The notes beneath the pieces were generated by a model. The model was given only the letters and a program-made list of their open reading frames with translations. It did not search any database and was not told where the DNA came from. DNA of 64,000 bases, from contig JAJGBQ010000005.1 of assembly GCA_022457065.1 (NCBI GenBank), positions 3,658,001 through 3,722,000 of the forward strand, read 5' to 3'. Shown here one piece after another: positions 44,320-56,217 of this stretch. Position 1 is the stretch's first letter, and the number at the start of each line of letters is the position of its first letter. Position numbers and translations under genes: made by a program. This stretch comes from Curvularia sp. ZM96. Its lineage: Eukaryota > Ascomycota > Dothideomycetes > Pleosporales > Pleosporaceae.

Positions 44320-44908
44320 TGTAAGGGTACTGGGCGATATAACACTGAGGGGATTGCGGGGAGGAGTTGGAAGCGCGACGCGTCGGAACCCACTTTACCT
44401 AATCGGGACGAACATGCACATTCAGCAATCATCTCTTGGAGAATGTCAAAATTGGGTCAGCCATATCGCTACCAAGTGTGATCAAGGCAACTTGGCACTA
44501 CCATGTTGGGCATCTGCGTGATTAAGCCCCCGAACTATGTGCCCTGTCCGTACTGCCACGCCGGGCAACGAAGGAATGTGCGTTAGTTCGCTTGTGACCA
44601 AACTCGGAGAGTTCACGCATACCGGAAGAGAACTTGCTTGAAGCCAGTACGCATCTGTATTTGTCTGCGCTGCTAAAACTAGTAGACTATTCTAACGATC
44701 GGCTGAAGATAGAGTGAAGAACTGGTGGCCTGTGCAGAGTCCAGGTACATGCAGCTAATTTGGCGCATGTGGAGAGCGCGTCACCACATTCGCATTGTGC
44801 CAACCACACCTCCAACATTGCCAAGAACAGAAATCTGGTAAACACGTTAACTACAGGCCGACTTCGTCAGTCCTCCGCAGACTCAAATACACCAACAAGC
44901 AGAGCAGC
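44320..44908. other. Divergent intergenic region
   Basis: The 589 nt lie between the FTA4-like gene and the Rossmann-fold gene. An in-frame ATG at 44795 would lengthen the latter by 38 poorly conserved residues. Nothing else seen. Confidence 0.5.
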
Positions 44909-45754
44909 ATGTTGCGCCAGCAGATGTCCGAAGTGGACCTTTTGATACTGGGCGCCGGCTGGACGTCCACGTTCTTGATTCCGCAATTGAATGATACCGA
45001 CATTACCTATGCGGCCACTACGACCACAGGAAGAGATGCGACCATACCGTTCAAGTTCGACCCCGAATCAGGCGATGCGGAGCCCTACAAGCGGCTGCCT
45101 GCCGCCAGAACGGTGCTAATCACTTTTCCGCTCAGAGGTCACGGACAGTCGAAAAATCTCGTCGGATTGTACCGCTCTGTCCATGGCGCACGGAACAACT
45201 GGATCCAGCTCGGATCGACAGGCATCTACAACAAACTGCCTAATGATTGGAGTGATGATGGCGCGCACTACGATAAGGAAGACAGTCGAGCCATTGCCGA
45301 GGACGAGCTACGCTCGCTCCACGGCTGCGTACTGTGTTTGGCTGGTCTGTACGGCGGTGAGCGCGCTCCGCCAAGATGGCTGCCTCGCATCGTCCAATCG
45401 AAAGAGGACGTTAAAAAGAAGGGGGCGGTGCATTTCATCCATGGTGAAGACGTCGCCAGAGCCATAATTGCGACTCATCGGAACTTCACGCCTGGCAAGC
45501 GGTGGATCGTTGCCGACTTGCGTGTCTATGACTGGTACGATCTCATCATGAGTTTTAGTTCTATGACTGGAGAGTCCATGTCCAATGAGGAGCAAGAGAC
45601 GCATGAGCAATACACAAAATGGGTTGGTGAACTTATGGTAGAGGAGGGCATTCGCGCGCTTCCACGTGATGTGGGTCTCTTAGGCCGCAAGCTGGACTCA
45701 CGGGGGTTTTGGACTCATCACGGCTTGTGGCCTCGTCATAGGCGGCTCGCATAG
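44909..45754 (+). CDS. NAD(P)-binding Rossmann protein, YeeZ/SDR-like
   Basis: A single exon of 281 aa. The N-terminal strand and nucleotide loop are VDLLILGAGWTSTFLIP, followed by YAATTTTGRDATIPFKFD, ARTVLITFPLRG, WIQLGSTGIYN (SDR strand 5 area), the acidic-rich DEDSRAIAEDE-type region, and CVLCLAGLYGGERAPPRWL with VHFIHGEDVARAII. This order is that of atypical short-chain dehydrogenases/epimerases of the YeeZ group. No catalytic YxxxK is evident, so it may be a non-enzymatic or atypical member. Start chosen at MLRQQMSEVD; the ATG at 44924 is equally possible. Confidence 0.75.
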   Translation: MLRQQMSEVDLLILGAGWTSTFLIPQLNDTDITYAATTTTGRDATIPFKFDPESGDAEPYKRLPAARTVLITFPLRGHGQSKNLVGLYRSVHGARNNWIQLGSTGIYNKLPNDWSDDGAHYDKEDSRAIAEDELRSLHGCVLCLAGLYGGERAPPRWLPRIVQSKEDVKKKGAVHFIHGEDVARAIIATHRNFTPGKRWIVADLRVYDWYDLIMSFSSMTGESMSNEEQETHEQYTKWVGELMVEEGIRALPRDVGLLGRKLDSRGFWTHHGLWPRHRRLA

Positions 45755-45960
45755 AATTCCATAGATTTCATGTAGTCTGAGACGGAAAAGTGGAGTATCT
45801 GCCTATGGCTATTATTTGCTACCATAGTTGAAGTACTTATATATAAAGCTCAAATTCCTTCTATTACTCTTTCTTCTCTCCAGGCTTCCTACACCTCTCT
45901 CATCAAACCAAAGTTCTCAATTCATTTATCATCTCTTCTCTCATCCCCCAAACCGCCACA

Positions 45961-47052
45961 ATGTTCGGCTACCGAAGCCAAAGCATTAACGGCCGCATCT
46001 TCTCTTCAGATGCAGGACAGTGGCTCAACGTCTCTCGCCTTCTGCCACCACAGCAGCGGCAATTCCCTCTCCAAGGACAAATGGGCATGCCACAACCCTT
46101 CTTCGCCTCGCTGGGCTTCATGCCTGGCCAACAGAGCTTTGCTGCTCCGCCAGTGCAGCAACAGCAGTTCTTCCAGCAGCAGCAACACCGCCAACTGCTG
46201 CACCAACAGCAACAACAAATGTGGCTGCAACAGCAGCAGACCACAGGGCTGGAGCGGAACCAAGAGGTTCCTTCCGCCCAGCTTGACATCAACCCTGCTC
46301 TGCCGGCGGAGCAGATTCCTCAACCCGTCGCCGCGCCCATCACCCTGGCGCCCATCCCCGAACACGAGGTCATCGATCTCACTTCAGAAAACGCCCAACA
46401 GCAGGGCACGGCTCCCGAGGGAGCAATGGTGGAGCCAAATCTCCAAACGCCCACCACCGCCACCATCCCCGCGCCCGTAAAAAGGCGCAGAGGCAGACCT
46501 TCCAATGCCTCTAGAGGGCTGCCAACCAAGCGTCCTCCCCGTAAGTCAAAGAGAGAAGACTCTGCTTGCGGCCTCCTCCCTTCCTCTTCTTCCTCTTCCT
46601 CCAAGCCCAAGGCCAAAGGGCCAAGGGCCAAAAAACCTCTTCACCCACCACCACCACCTTCCTCCTCCTCCCTCCCTTCCCCTCCTCTCTCCCCTCCTTC
46701 TCCCGCCATCGCTGCAGAAGCAGCCCCAAATACCCTTTCCTTTTCCCCTCCGGCTTCAACAGCCGGCCCAGCAGCCGCTGCCTGTGACCCAACAGGCACT
46801 CCGCTCGGTCTCAACGACCCAGACTGCATCTACTTCGCTGGCTGCTAGTATCAGCCCGCGTCGTCAGCTGCAGTAGCACCAGCACCAGCACCAGCTCCCG
46901 TCTTCGACGAGGCTCGTGTTGAGGCGGGTGTGGAGAGGCAGCTTGGTGTCCTGACCGAAGCGGATTTTGCAAATCGGCTGGTTCAGGCATCAGGTGACTA
47001 TGAGATTTTGGGGGAGGATAAGGTGGTTTGGGAGGATTGGCTGGAGGAGTGA
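45961..47052 (+). CDS. Gln-rich AT-hook-like protein (3' splice uncertain)
   Basis: Proposed exons 45961-46540 and 46868-47052, 254 aa. Exon 1 codes for a Gln/Pro-rich part (VQQQQFFQQQQHRQLLHQQQ) and an AT-hook-like basic motif (VKRRRGRPSNASRGLPTKRP) right before a GTAAGT donor. Reading on would hit a stop in a CT-rich tract, whereas good coding resumes downstream (PVFDEARVEAGVERQLGVL to EDKVVWEDWLEE). An intron of about 330 nt joins them in frame. Several AG acceptors three bases apart (46867-46882) are equivalent, and a second open frame runs through the intron. A nuclear DNA-binding role is inferred from the AT-hook only. Confidence 0.6.
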
Positions 47053-47159
47053 GAGTGGAGGAGTGGGACACACAACGACAGGACTCGTTGTTTGGTGAGA
47101 TCTTGGTCTTTTTTCAAATACCTTCTGCCTTTGTATTAATTTCTTGTAATGGGTTTTAA

Positions 47160-47400
47160 TAAAGTGTTGTATTTGTCTCAGTTGTATGTCCTGTGTATAT
47201 GGGAAATCGAAACAAAGTGTGTTGTATTTGTCACATGTATCCTGCTTGGGTAAAAGTGCGAAAGTAAAATGCGCTGTAGTTGTCACATTTGCGTATCTTT
47301 GGTGAGTAAAATGCAAAGGTAGAATGGCTGTATTTGTCTCAGTTGGATATCCCATGACAGCAAAACAGCAAAAGTAAAGTATGCTGTAGTTGTCCCAGAA
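47160..47400 (+). repeat. Tandem repeat, cluster B (5 copies, about 54-nt period)
   Basis: The gap 47053-47666, between convergent 3' ends of the Gln-rich gene and CSC1, holds five units with the core TGTAGTTGTCACA or TGTATTTGTCTCA; the T of TGTA sits at 47168, 47223, 47275, 47329 and 47385. Between the cores recur GTAAAATG and AAAGTA stretches. The core is the same as in clusters A1/A2, but the period is shorter and the hairpin arms are mostly not kept. The remainder of the gap is AT-rich 3' flank. Confidence 0.8.
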
Positions 47401-47666
47401 GCATATTGACTAGTGTTAATTGCCCAATCTCAACTTGTAAAAATGCAATGCCACAGTGCACCGGACAACTTCAAGCGTGCAAAAGAATAATATTTTGGTA
47501 ACTAATAATAATAATATTGTAATAGTCTGGGTATATCGCGTATAAGACTCGCGAATAAAGTCTATGTAAAGGCAAAAACGACCTCCCAACATGAGGCCTC
47601 GCTTGCAAGAAGAACAAAATAGGTAAAGTTGAAAACTACAGCCACGCTATGCAAGTAAACAATGCT

Positions 47667-50600
47667 CTAAACCTCGATATTCTCGAACGGATCCCGATCC
47701 GGCGGTAGTCCTTTATAGATGACATTACCACTAGCATCTAATCGCGCATTTACGCTTGTGATCCAGATGCGCTTTGTAAAAGCACTGGTGCGCTCGATTT
47801 CGTCCTTAGCGATTCCGAGCTCATCGTGCGGGATCCAAACTGCAGGTTGAATAGCGCGCGTAGCAGGATGTTGGAAAGATCGTTTAATCAGCTTCTGGCG
47901 GGCTTCGGGTTCGATGTCGGCAAGCTCGTCATCAACCTCATCGAATAGGTTGCCAGCAGGGAGGACCTGTGCTTCGGCGTCACGCATGGGTTTGGCAACG
48001 TCGTCGAGTCCTTTCTTGAGCGTATTGGTAATCATGTCCAAGGGGTCCTTATGCTTTTCCTTCTTTTTGTGCATTGAACGAGTTTGCTGCGAATGGGAAC
48101 GTGAGCGCGAGTTGGAGCCGTGGCGCGAGCGATTGGCCCAAGTGGTGTCGCGGCCTGGCTTTGGCGACCGACCAACTGCACCCGACGCGTTACCATCCAG
48201 GTTGCTCAACTCGTAAGATTCTGGGTCATGAGACGATTTCCGACGCTTCTTCTCTGCCGCCGGGCTTCGTTCATGTTCGTCGGTCATCGACTGCATGTCT
48301 TCCTGAGCGGTGAGAGAGGTGTGTTCGTCAGGTTGTTTCCATCGACTAGCCTGGGCTCGCTCCCACTCCTCGTCTCTCTTGACGGCCTCGTCCTCAAATG
48401 TGATTGGAAGATATGTGAACAGTGGTCCAAACGCCCTGTTAAGCACAATCTGGAAGAGGACAGTGAAGATGAGCATGATAATCATGACGATGGCGTGTGG
48501 GAAACAGGACTGGTTACGGTTTTCGTCTTCTTGGAGGAAGAATAAACCAACCAGACACAGCTCGAGAAAGTACAGTCCGGTGAATAGCTGATTGACGGCC
48601 TTGGGGAAGATGAGGCCGTTGGTTTCGGCCTTAGCGTAACTAACATAAATCATCTGGTACCGGTACGTGAACCAAAAGAGGCAGAATGTGATCAACATCA
48701 TGATCAAAATGAGGGGGGACACGACAGAGTAGATGAGACCTGTTGGCTGTTAGAGACGCAGGCAGCTGACACAGACTTGGACGCAGACTTACCGATTGCA
48801 CCAAAGTTGGTGTAGACGGGGATCATAGTACCCCAGTTGATTCCAGGTCTCTGCAACACTCTTGAAACTTTTTCTCGAGGCGTTGTGTCCATGAAGCGAA
48901 GGAAAATGATGATGACAACGGCACCAATCTGCAGCAAGGTACCAGAACTAATACTGAGTGCTTGCAGAATCATGTAAGAGAAGAAGTAGTTGGCAGCCTT
49001 CGGCAGACTCCTCGCCAGAGTCTGGGGAACACTGAGAGGGTCGTGAACGAGATCGTCAATAGCCGTCGTAATACCCGTGGAAATAGACACCACCAGGAAC
49101 AACTGGACAAAGACGAAGGCAAAGTAGAAATTCTGGACCAGCAACTCGCGTTCACCTAGTGTTGTTGTACCAGTAGCACTTGCCAGGAAGCGTAGCACGA
49201 TAGGCAGTAGAGCGAAGAGAATGGCCAAAAACGCAGGTGGCAACACACCCTGTACGAAGTTGACTACCCATTGAGGAAGACGATTGATGAAGCCTAGCCA
49301 TGGGAGTAGCTCGGTAAGGGTGTCGATTTGAGACAAAGCACCCGTAAAGGTGACAGGAATACCCCAGAAGATGACGAGTCCGACGATGAGGAGAATGACA
49401 CCGAACATGCGTAGATATCGCTCCCACCACTTCATGGTAAGATTTTCCCACATGACGTAGTTGGGGTTGACTTCGACGGTTCGTGGGTTCATCTGCCTGG
49501 GAATATGGTGACTCAACGACTGGCATGCCATATGCGCTGCAACCTGATGGTTGAACTGGATAAAAGCAGAGTTCATAAGAGGAAATCGTTCTGGGTGGGC
49601 TTGGTCGTCTGCGATTTCGGCATTGAGGCGAGCAAGTTCTTTACGGCAGTGGTAGATGGTATCGACCTTCTTTCCAATCAATGGCAAAGAGGGCCACCAC
49701 GACACGTTGAACAACGGTAAGCGCATCGTATCTCTTTCACTTGGTTTGAGATACTTGCGCCAGAAGGCGTCTTCGCCATCTTCTTGGAAACTCTCATCCC
49801 ACAATCCTGTTGTGTCGTACTTGATCTTGCTAGCGTCTTTGAGCTCCATAGGCGGCTGTTCGTCATTTTTGAATGGCTGTGGGCTTATGAATTCGGCTTG
49901 TCCAATGTAGATGGCCTTTATTTTCTTTAGAGGCTGGTTCCACCCGACCTTGGCAGGCTTCTTGTCTTCTTCCTCAGCCTCCACTGCGGGTGCTTTGAGA
50001 TCCTGAGGTGAAGAGTTTGGCTCGGACGCATGATCATCGTAGTAATTTTCCTTGTTTGCTAGAGGATTTTGACTGTCGGTGCTAACGCCTCTGGCGTGGA
50101 AATCTGCCGAAGTTGGTGAAGAGTACGCGACATCGTCTGATCCATCCACAGCAGCTTGCCCTTGCTCAGAAGTGGCAGATTGGTCAGGACGACGCTTTGA
50201 ACCAAAGACACCCCGCACATTGCCGTACATCTTTTTGTTAAACCGGTCTACGCCGCGGAAGCCTTCGCCGACTGCATGGATACCTTCACCGAACAAAGGG
50301 ATGGGTATGATGCCACGCTTGCGACTTGGGGAAGAGGATCGCGATGACGAAGAAGAGGAGGACGAGGACGAATCGGATTCGGCCAGAACATTTTGAAGTT
50401 GCTGTTCGATCTCGTGAGGATTACCAGCATCCACACCGTGGTCTTCGGTCTCCTGGTTGATAGCATGATTTTGCACGGCTTCTTCCTGCTTCTTTTCTTT
50501 TCTAGACTTTTTCTTTTCGCCGGCCTCTTTTGCTGCTTTTTCCTGCATCTTCTTGTGTTTCTTGGTACAATTGATGATGAGGTTGGTTTCTGCGGCTTCA

Positions 50601-51494
50601 AGGGCTCTTGCAACTTTAAGGCGCTCGTCTACCTTGTCCATTAGATCTTCGTAGTTTCGATTGATCCAGATGTCCTTGATGCCACCTGGAAAGACATCGT
50701 AGAGTGCATCGAGAGCAGCAACTGTGAGCCATTTCTTAGGAATGCTCTGGACCAGAATGGTGGTGGCAGAAGCTCGGATGCGGTGGTCTGGTCGAGTAAG
50801 AACAGTCTGCCTCAGGCGGACAAACTGTCTCAGGGCCAAGTAAAAGTTGAAACACACCCAGCAGATGACACAGACGGCGAGAATCAAGTGCACCACGAGT
50901 CGATCGTGTTTGCCTGGGACACCGACATTTGGCCATGCGAATGAATCCAAGCCAGATACGTCAGGCACATCGCCTATCCGATTCAAAGGCAGGAGAATTG
51001 GTAGGATGACGAGGGCCATTGGGATGAATATACGCAGCAACAGCTGCAGGTATTGGAGAAAGAGGTAGCCATCAACACCAGCAATGCGAATGAGCTCGGG
51101 GTCGCTGATTGTGAAGACATTTTTAAAGGATTCGATTGCAGTGATGGGGGCAGCGATGCGCTTTGCGGCAGGTACGAAGGCAGTCTTGTAGTAACTAAGT
51201 CCTTGTCAGTAGACATTGGCCATGGTGGAAATGTAGTGCATACTAGATCTTGTAGAATAGGCTTTGTCGCGAGACGCCTTCCTTGTTTTCGTTCTCAGCG
51301 AGTTTGCGGGACTTTGTCTTGTGTAGCTTCCAATTGCCGCTGAGAATCAGGAAAGCAGCAATCTGCACGCCAAAAATGAGTGCGGCCGTGGACAAGGAGG
51401 CGGCAAAGTTCTCGATGCTCTGGTTCTCTTTGCGGCTAGCCGAACCAGGGCCCGTGGTGCTCGTTGGCGTGGCGGCATTTGCTGTGCTGGACAT
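47667..51494 (-). CDS. CSC1/OSCA/TMEM63-type osmosensitive channel
   Basis: Exons (minus) 51494-51244, 51194-48793, 48739-47667; 1241 aa. Order: N-terminal extracellular segment, TM1 (AALIFGVQIAAFLILSGNW), conserved SDPELIRIAGVDGYLFLQYL, two more TMs, then a large cytosolic region with TTILVQSIPKKWLT, a Lys/Glu-rich coiled segment and a long Ser run (ESDSSSSSSSSSSRSSSPS). Next come NSAFIQFNHQVAAHMACQS and the RSN1-type seven-helix block (from YLRMFGVILLIVGLVIF through LNRAFGPLFTYLPI). The tail is charged and ends PPDRDPFENIEV. Family members are hyperosmolality- or stretch-gated cation channels or lipid scramblases. The cytosolic insert and tail are longer than in yeast CSC1. Confidence 0.93.
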
Positions 51495-52674
51495 GGCGGC
51501 GTGCCTGAGGCGGCGAGAGTGGTGGGCTTGTGAACGGACACCCCCTGCGATTAGATGCAGGTGGCCATGGACCAAAGCGACGAGGACAGCAGGCGGTGTT
51601 ATGTACAGTTGCGAGTCGGCGGAATAGGTTGAGGCGAGCGATGTAGGTGTAAAAAGCACAGTGCATGCAAGAAGCACCGAGCGAGGGTATGAAGGGTGTA
51701 AGGATTCACCGTCGACTGGGGTAGAGGACGTGTTTCAAGCCTTGCATTTCCCTGATGCGCCATGGCCGGCGGCTTGGCGGCGTCACTGGCGTCGACGAGT
51801 TCTCTGGCTGTGGTTAGCCGCCCGCCGTTTGCGCCAAACAACCGCTGGCCCTAGTGCAAATGCAAGTGCACGAGAATTGCATGCCGACCCAGAGCCTGCC
51901 TGGGCCTTTGGGTCCCTTGGTTTCGTCGCGCACACCCCCTGGGCGGGACTTGACCGCCAAGTTTGCCGTTGTGCCCAACAAAGCATGCCGACTACACGTG
52001 GCGTGTCTTTGTTGAGCTGGACAAAGACATGATGTGTCTCTGTCTCCAAGGAGCATTAGGATGGCGGACCTGGCACCGGCGTGGATCTGATCTGAGCCCT
52101 TGACCCCGTACTGTGCTATGACGTTGACCTGCATCCGTCCTACCCAGCCCGTCTCTTAGTCGCTGCACAGCCTCACGAGCCGCCACACACCGCCACACAT
52201 TCCACAAGTCGTACGACGTGCGAACACGGGGATCCGCTATTGATTGGCGGCTCATTTTCGACATTGCGAAGCTAACCAGAGCACAGTCTGCAACGGTACC
52301 AAAGACCAGCCCGAGCATGTGCCATTGGTTGTCTCCCATTGCACCTATACCGCTTCTCCTCAACGTCGGCCCCTCTCCGTAGCTCTCGGCGTAACATTGA
52401 TTGACGCAGAAAGTGCCGTGACTCAAGCTCGGCCTTGGACGTGTTGCTGGGCTTGGACATGTCTCTGACACCAATCTGCTCTAACCCCCACGTGCTGTCG
52501 CGAAAGTCGTGTACAGTCAGCACTGCCCTCATTGGCTGTGCGCTCTAGGGGACCGCCGCGTCTGCGTCATCATTTGCTGCTCCCTATGTTTCCTTTCCTC
52601 TCTCAACATTGCACTGCAATCGAGTAACTACAGCCATCTCTGCATCAGTGCCGCTACGCGCCTGCTTGTGCGCC
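51495..52674. other. Divergent intergenic region CSC1 / NTH1
   Basis: In 1.2 kb of balanced composition, several overlapping frames up to 160 aa on the minus strand (51992-52474) show no motif. No gene supported. Confidence 0.5.
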
Positions 52675-53986
52675 ATGCGGACCTCGCGAATCTCCCGTGA
52701 TACTTCCCGAATTGTGGCCGCGAGTCGCGCCCAGCGCGCCCTCAGACAGACCCGGTCAGCCATCAATGCGCCAGCACCCAATATCAAAACGGATCATTCC
52801 GACCAGGGAAGTGAAAACACTGAGAATGAGCATTCCGACTCCGAGTTTAGTTCCGTCCCACCAGACTCGGGTTCAGATGGTGAAGTGGCGCCACCGCCCA
52901 AAAGAAGAAAAAGGGGGCAAGATGCGTCCGTCGCCGTAAAACAGGAAGCCCAAGAGATATCCATCACTGCAATCGCATCGCCCGTCAAGAATGCCAAAGT
53001 CAAGAAAGCGCGTCGCGCACCTGCAAAGAAGACAAAAGCCAGCGATGGGAGTATCAAGGTCGAGCCACCTGCCAACTGGGAGGAAATATATGCTCTGACA
53101 AGGGAAATGCGCAACGAGAACCCAGCCCCCGTAGATACCATGGGTTGCGAGAGCTTGGCCGATAGGAGCAGGCCACCACGAGATCAACGGTTCCAGACAC
53201 TCGTCGCCCTCATGCTGAGCAGCCAGACCAAGGATACTGTTACCGCGCCTGTAATCTGGGGGATGCAGGAGAGAATGCCAGGAGTCTGTCGCACTTGACC
53301 CATCTAATCTATATCCAACTGACACATACCAGGGCTTCAATCTCGAATCTGTTCTCGCGCTCGAGCCCGCCGAGCTGAACGCCTTCATTAACAAAGTGGG
53401 CTTCCACAACCTCAAAACAAAGTACATCAAGCAGGCGGCCGAGATACTGAGAGACAAGTGGAATTCAGATATACCTGACACTATTGAGGGTCTTGTGTCC
53501 CTTCCAGGAGTAGGCCCGAAGATGGCTCATCTGACAATGAGCGCAGCTTGGGGTCGCACTGAGGGCATAGGTGTCGATGTACACGTCCATCGCATCACCA
53601 ACCTATGGGGCTGGCACAAGACACAGCAGCCAGAGCAGACGCGCGCAGCGCTAGAATCTTGGCTGCCCAAAGACAAGTGGCACGATATCAATAATCTGCT
53701 TGTGGGGTTTGGTCAGACAATATGCCTTCCAGTAGGCAGAAAATGTGGTGAGTGCAAACTGGCAGATCGAGGCCTGTGCCCATCGGCAGTGGTGGCGAAG
53801 CGCACAAAGGTGAAGAAGGAGGAGACAGTTGTCAAAGTAGAAGCGCCAGAGGGCGATCCAATAGTAAAGAAGGAAGAGGAGGTGGTGGGACATGTTGCCG
53901 AGATCAAAGCCGAAGACGTGGAAAGCGCGATACCAGATATCGAGGACATTGGGAGAGCGCCGCGCAAAAGAACACGAAGGCAGTAG
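52675..53986 (+). CDS. NTH1: Endonuclease III homologue NTH1 (DNA glycosylase/AP lyase)
   Basis: Exons 52675-53283 and 53333-53986; 49-nt intron; 420 aa. The basic N terminus (MRTSRISRDTSRIVAASR) may target mitochondria, and KKARRAPAKK-type stretches the nucleus. The core domain has FQTLVALMLSSQTKD, the helix-hairpin-helix SLPGVGPKMAHL with the catalytic Lys, VDVHVHRITNLWGW with the catalytic Asp, and a 4Fe-4S loop C-x6-C-x2-C-x7-C (CLPVGRKCGECKLADRGLC). The last spacing is two longer than in the E. coli enzyme. It removes oxidised pyrimidines in base excision repair. The C-terminal tail is Lys/Glu-rich. An ATG at 52609 would add 22 residues. Confidence 0.93.
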
Positions 53987-54555
53987 ACGTCAGCAACATA
54001 GTCCTCACCTCATCGAGGGTTTCTGACGCCACATTAGCTTTTTGATACCCAAAATGAAACCTATATGCAGCGCGCCATCGTATTCCGCGCCATTGTCGCG
54101 TTGCAAATAAGCAAACAAAGGTGGAGCTGGCTCTCATATGACACTTGGTTTGCCCGGCCCACTTCCGGGGCTGCCTTGCACCTGCGAGACAACTTAACAT
54201 CACCAACGACCCCAGACAATCCACGCCGTATCCATGACTGAACAACCCGCATCAACGACGTGTATGCGCCTGTAGTGCCATTTCCATCGGTTCCTCTCAC
54301 CTAATTGCAAACGGCCTCCCGGCGCGCTTGTCGAGTGGCAACCACGGGTAGTCCACGCACTAGTCGCAACCATTTCTCACATGGCATTAATCGATGCAAA
54401 TGAAATGCAGGGACGCTCACAACTTTCCTGTGCCTTCTGACACGACAAGAGCCGGTAGCTTTCAAAGGTCACTACACGAGAGGTGACCGCATTGAAATTC
54501 AGGTTCAGTACCTCTAAGAGCCACCAACCTTTGACAGTCTGCCACAGACGACGAA
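53987..54555. other. Intergenic, no gene seen
   Basis: The 569 nt follow NTH1 in the same orientation and lead into the next gene. No repeat or RNA gene recognised. Confidence 0.5.
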
Positions 54556-56217
54556 ATGCCATATACAGAACACAGCCATGCTTTCGGCCCGAGTCCATCG
54601 CGCCCAGAAGACCCTACTACAACCAAGTCACGCAAGTCGACCATATCCCGTGAGACCAGGCTTGAACGTGCACGCCCACATATCATGCTTCTTGCCGCAT
54701 GTCTGGTCTATCTCACTACCGCCCTGTTGGCCTTCCAAATTAGCATCACCAGCGTCTCCAACTTGAAATGGAACGAGTACAAGCGAGTCGATGACGAACT
54801 GCGAGCACATTCGAGTGCTCTACGCCAAGAAAAGATAGTGTACAACCGTCTGGACGATCTCCTGTCCACTCAGCTGAGACGCAACATCCTGGAGACCTAT
54901 GAAGAGTGCCTTGTTCGCGGGCTCAAAGAGGCACACCACGAACTCGTCGGTCTTGGGTTCCAATATTCTGATGTGCGTGAGCAGATCATGGATTGGACAA
55001 CCAAGGAATGTGGTAGACTGCAGTATTCACTACAGGTTGTGAATGAGAAGACGACTCCACAAGAGGCTGTTGTGGCTTATTGGGCAGACGTCAGTTATCG
55101 CGCGCGTCGGATCGCCGAAGAAACCCTTGTCCTCGTCCGGCAAAAGCTAGGTTGGGTTTTCAGTCGTCTTGTCGGCTCGAGTCAGTATGAAGAGGCTTCT
55201 CTTCGCACGAACAGCGCAACTGCCGATGAAGTTACGCACACTGACGACCCTGTTCTCCCCGAGCGCCTTCTTCCTCCAGTTCCATTCGGATTCGCCCTGC
55301 AATGCCAAACAGACCAACCTTGTCGCCTTGTCTATTCAGGCGATTCAACCATGCATGACAACCAGCCCCGTGTCTCACCGGAACTTCTCGAGAAACTGCG
55401 GGAACGGAGAAAAGAATTGATTGCTTTTGGCTCTACCCTTGATTGGTTCGGGACAGCCGTGACTACAGCATCTCGTACTGTGCACTACTTCGAGATGTTC
55501 TTCCACCTTCTCTGCGTCCTCATGTACGGCCCCTGCATCGCCAACAGCATCATCTCCAAGTCCTACTCATCCCTTGCTGGTCCAAAGGAGGAAATGATAT
55601 ACCTGGTCAAGTCCTTGATGCTTGAGCACTTCTCTGCCGCACTACTCTCTTTGCTGGGCAGGAGGCCCAGGCTCTTTCCTAGCATGAACTACGCCTTCCC
55701 TTTCGCACTCCTTCTCGCAAGCATCGGCTTGAACATGATTTTGAAACTCCTTACTCCGGGATTATATCTGGAGTCAGTCATGAATATGTACACGTCGCTC
55801 AGGGATCTGTACTCGATTTTCAGAGATTACGACATCGCAGAAGAGGAATATGCCTCCGAGGCCATCAACCATGGTGAAAAACAGCGAGAGGCTCAGGAAG
55901 ATGGCCCTGACACCGAAATTTCTTTACAGGGTGAAGGAAAAGCACACGATCAATTTGGCGTCTGTCCACCATCGAAGCCTCACCACCGCCTGGCCAACCC
56001 AGAATCAACAGTTCAACAAGATATCGAACATGCACGTCAGATTTTGCGCCAAATTCATTCGCAGCAGGCGGCTGATGATCGTGCTGACATGAATGCCGGC
56101 TTTGAAACAGATACCGAATCGGACAGTGACGATGTCGATGCTTTTGTCCATGTCGCTGGAGATATCACACAGGAGGATAGTGCCGTTGACGATGTACCAG
56201 CATGGCTTATGATTTGA
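54556..56217 (+). CDS. Multi-pass membrane protein of unknown function, 553 aa
   Basis: Single exon. A Ser/Pro/Arg-rich N tail is followed by a first membrane segment (IMLLAACLVYLTTALLAFQI), a long helical region (DELRAHSSALRQEKIVYNRL) and a likely lumenal Cys pair (QCQTDQPCRLV). A second hydrophobic cluster follows (FEMFFHLLCVLMYGPCIA; FPFALLLASIGLNMILKLL), then an acidic cytosolic tail (ETDTESDSDDVD) ending DDVPAWLMI. No family motif is recognised. The clean single-exon frame, long compared with every alternative, and the ordered domain pattern support a real gene. Confidence 0.75.
   Translation: MPYTEHSHAFGPSPSRPEDPTTTKSRKSTISRETRLERARPHIMLLAACLVYLTTALLAFQISITSVSNLKWNEYKRVDDELRAHSSALRQEKIVYNRLDDLLSTQLRRNILETYEECLVRGLKEAHHELVGLGFQYSDVREQIMDWTTKECGRLQYSLQVVNEKTTPQEAVVAYWADVSYRARRIAEETLVLVRQKLGWVFSRLVGSSQYEEASLRTNSATADEVTHTDDPVLPERLLPPVPFGFALQCQTDQPCRLVYSGDSTMHDNQPRVSPELLEKLRERRKELIAFGSTLDWFGTAVTTASRTVHYFEMFFHLLCVLMYGPCIANSIISKSYSSLAGPKEEMIYLVKSLMLEHFSAALLSLLGRRPRLFPSMNYAFPFALLLASIGLNMILKLLTPGLYLESVMNMYTSLRDLYSIFRDYDIAEEEYASEAINHGEKQREAQEDGPDTEISLQGEGKAHDQFGVCPPSKPHHRLANPESTVQQDIEHARQILRQIHSQQAADDRADMNAGFETDTESDSDDVDAFVHVAGDITQEDSAVDDVPAWLMI

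Noticed and set aside
51992..52474. 160-codon minus-strand frame between CSC1 and NTH1
   Set aside because: No motif, no splice-linked continuation, Arg/Ser-rich random composition.
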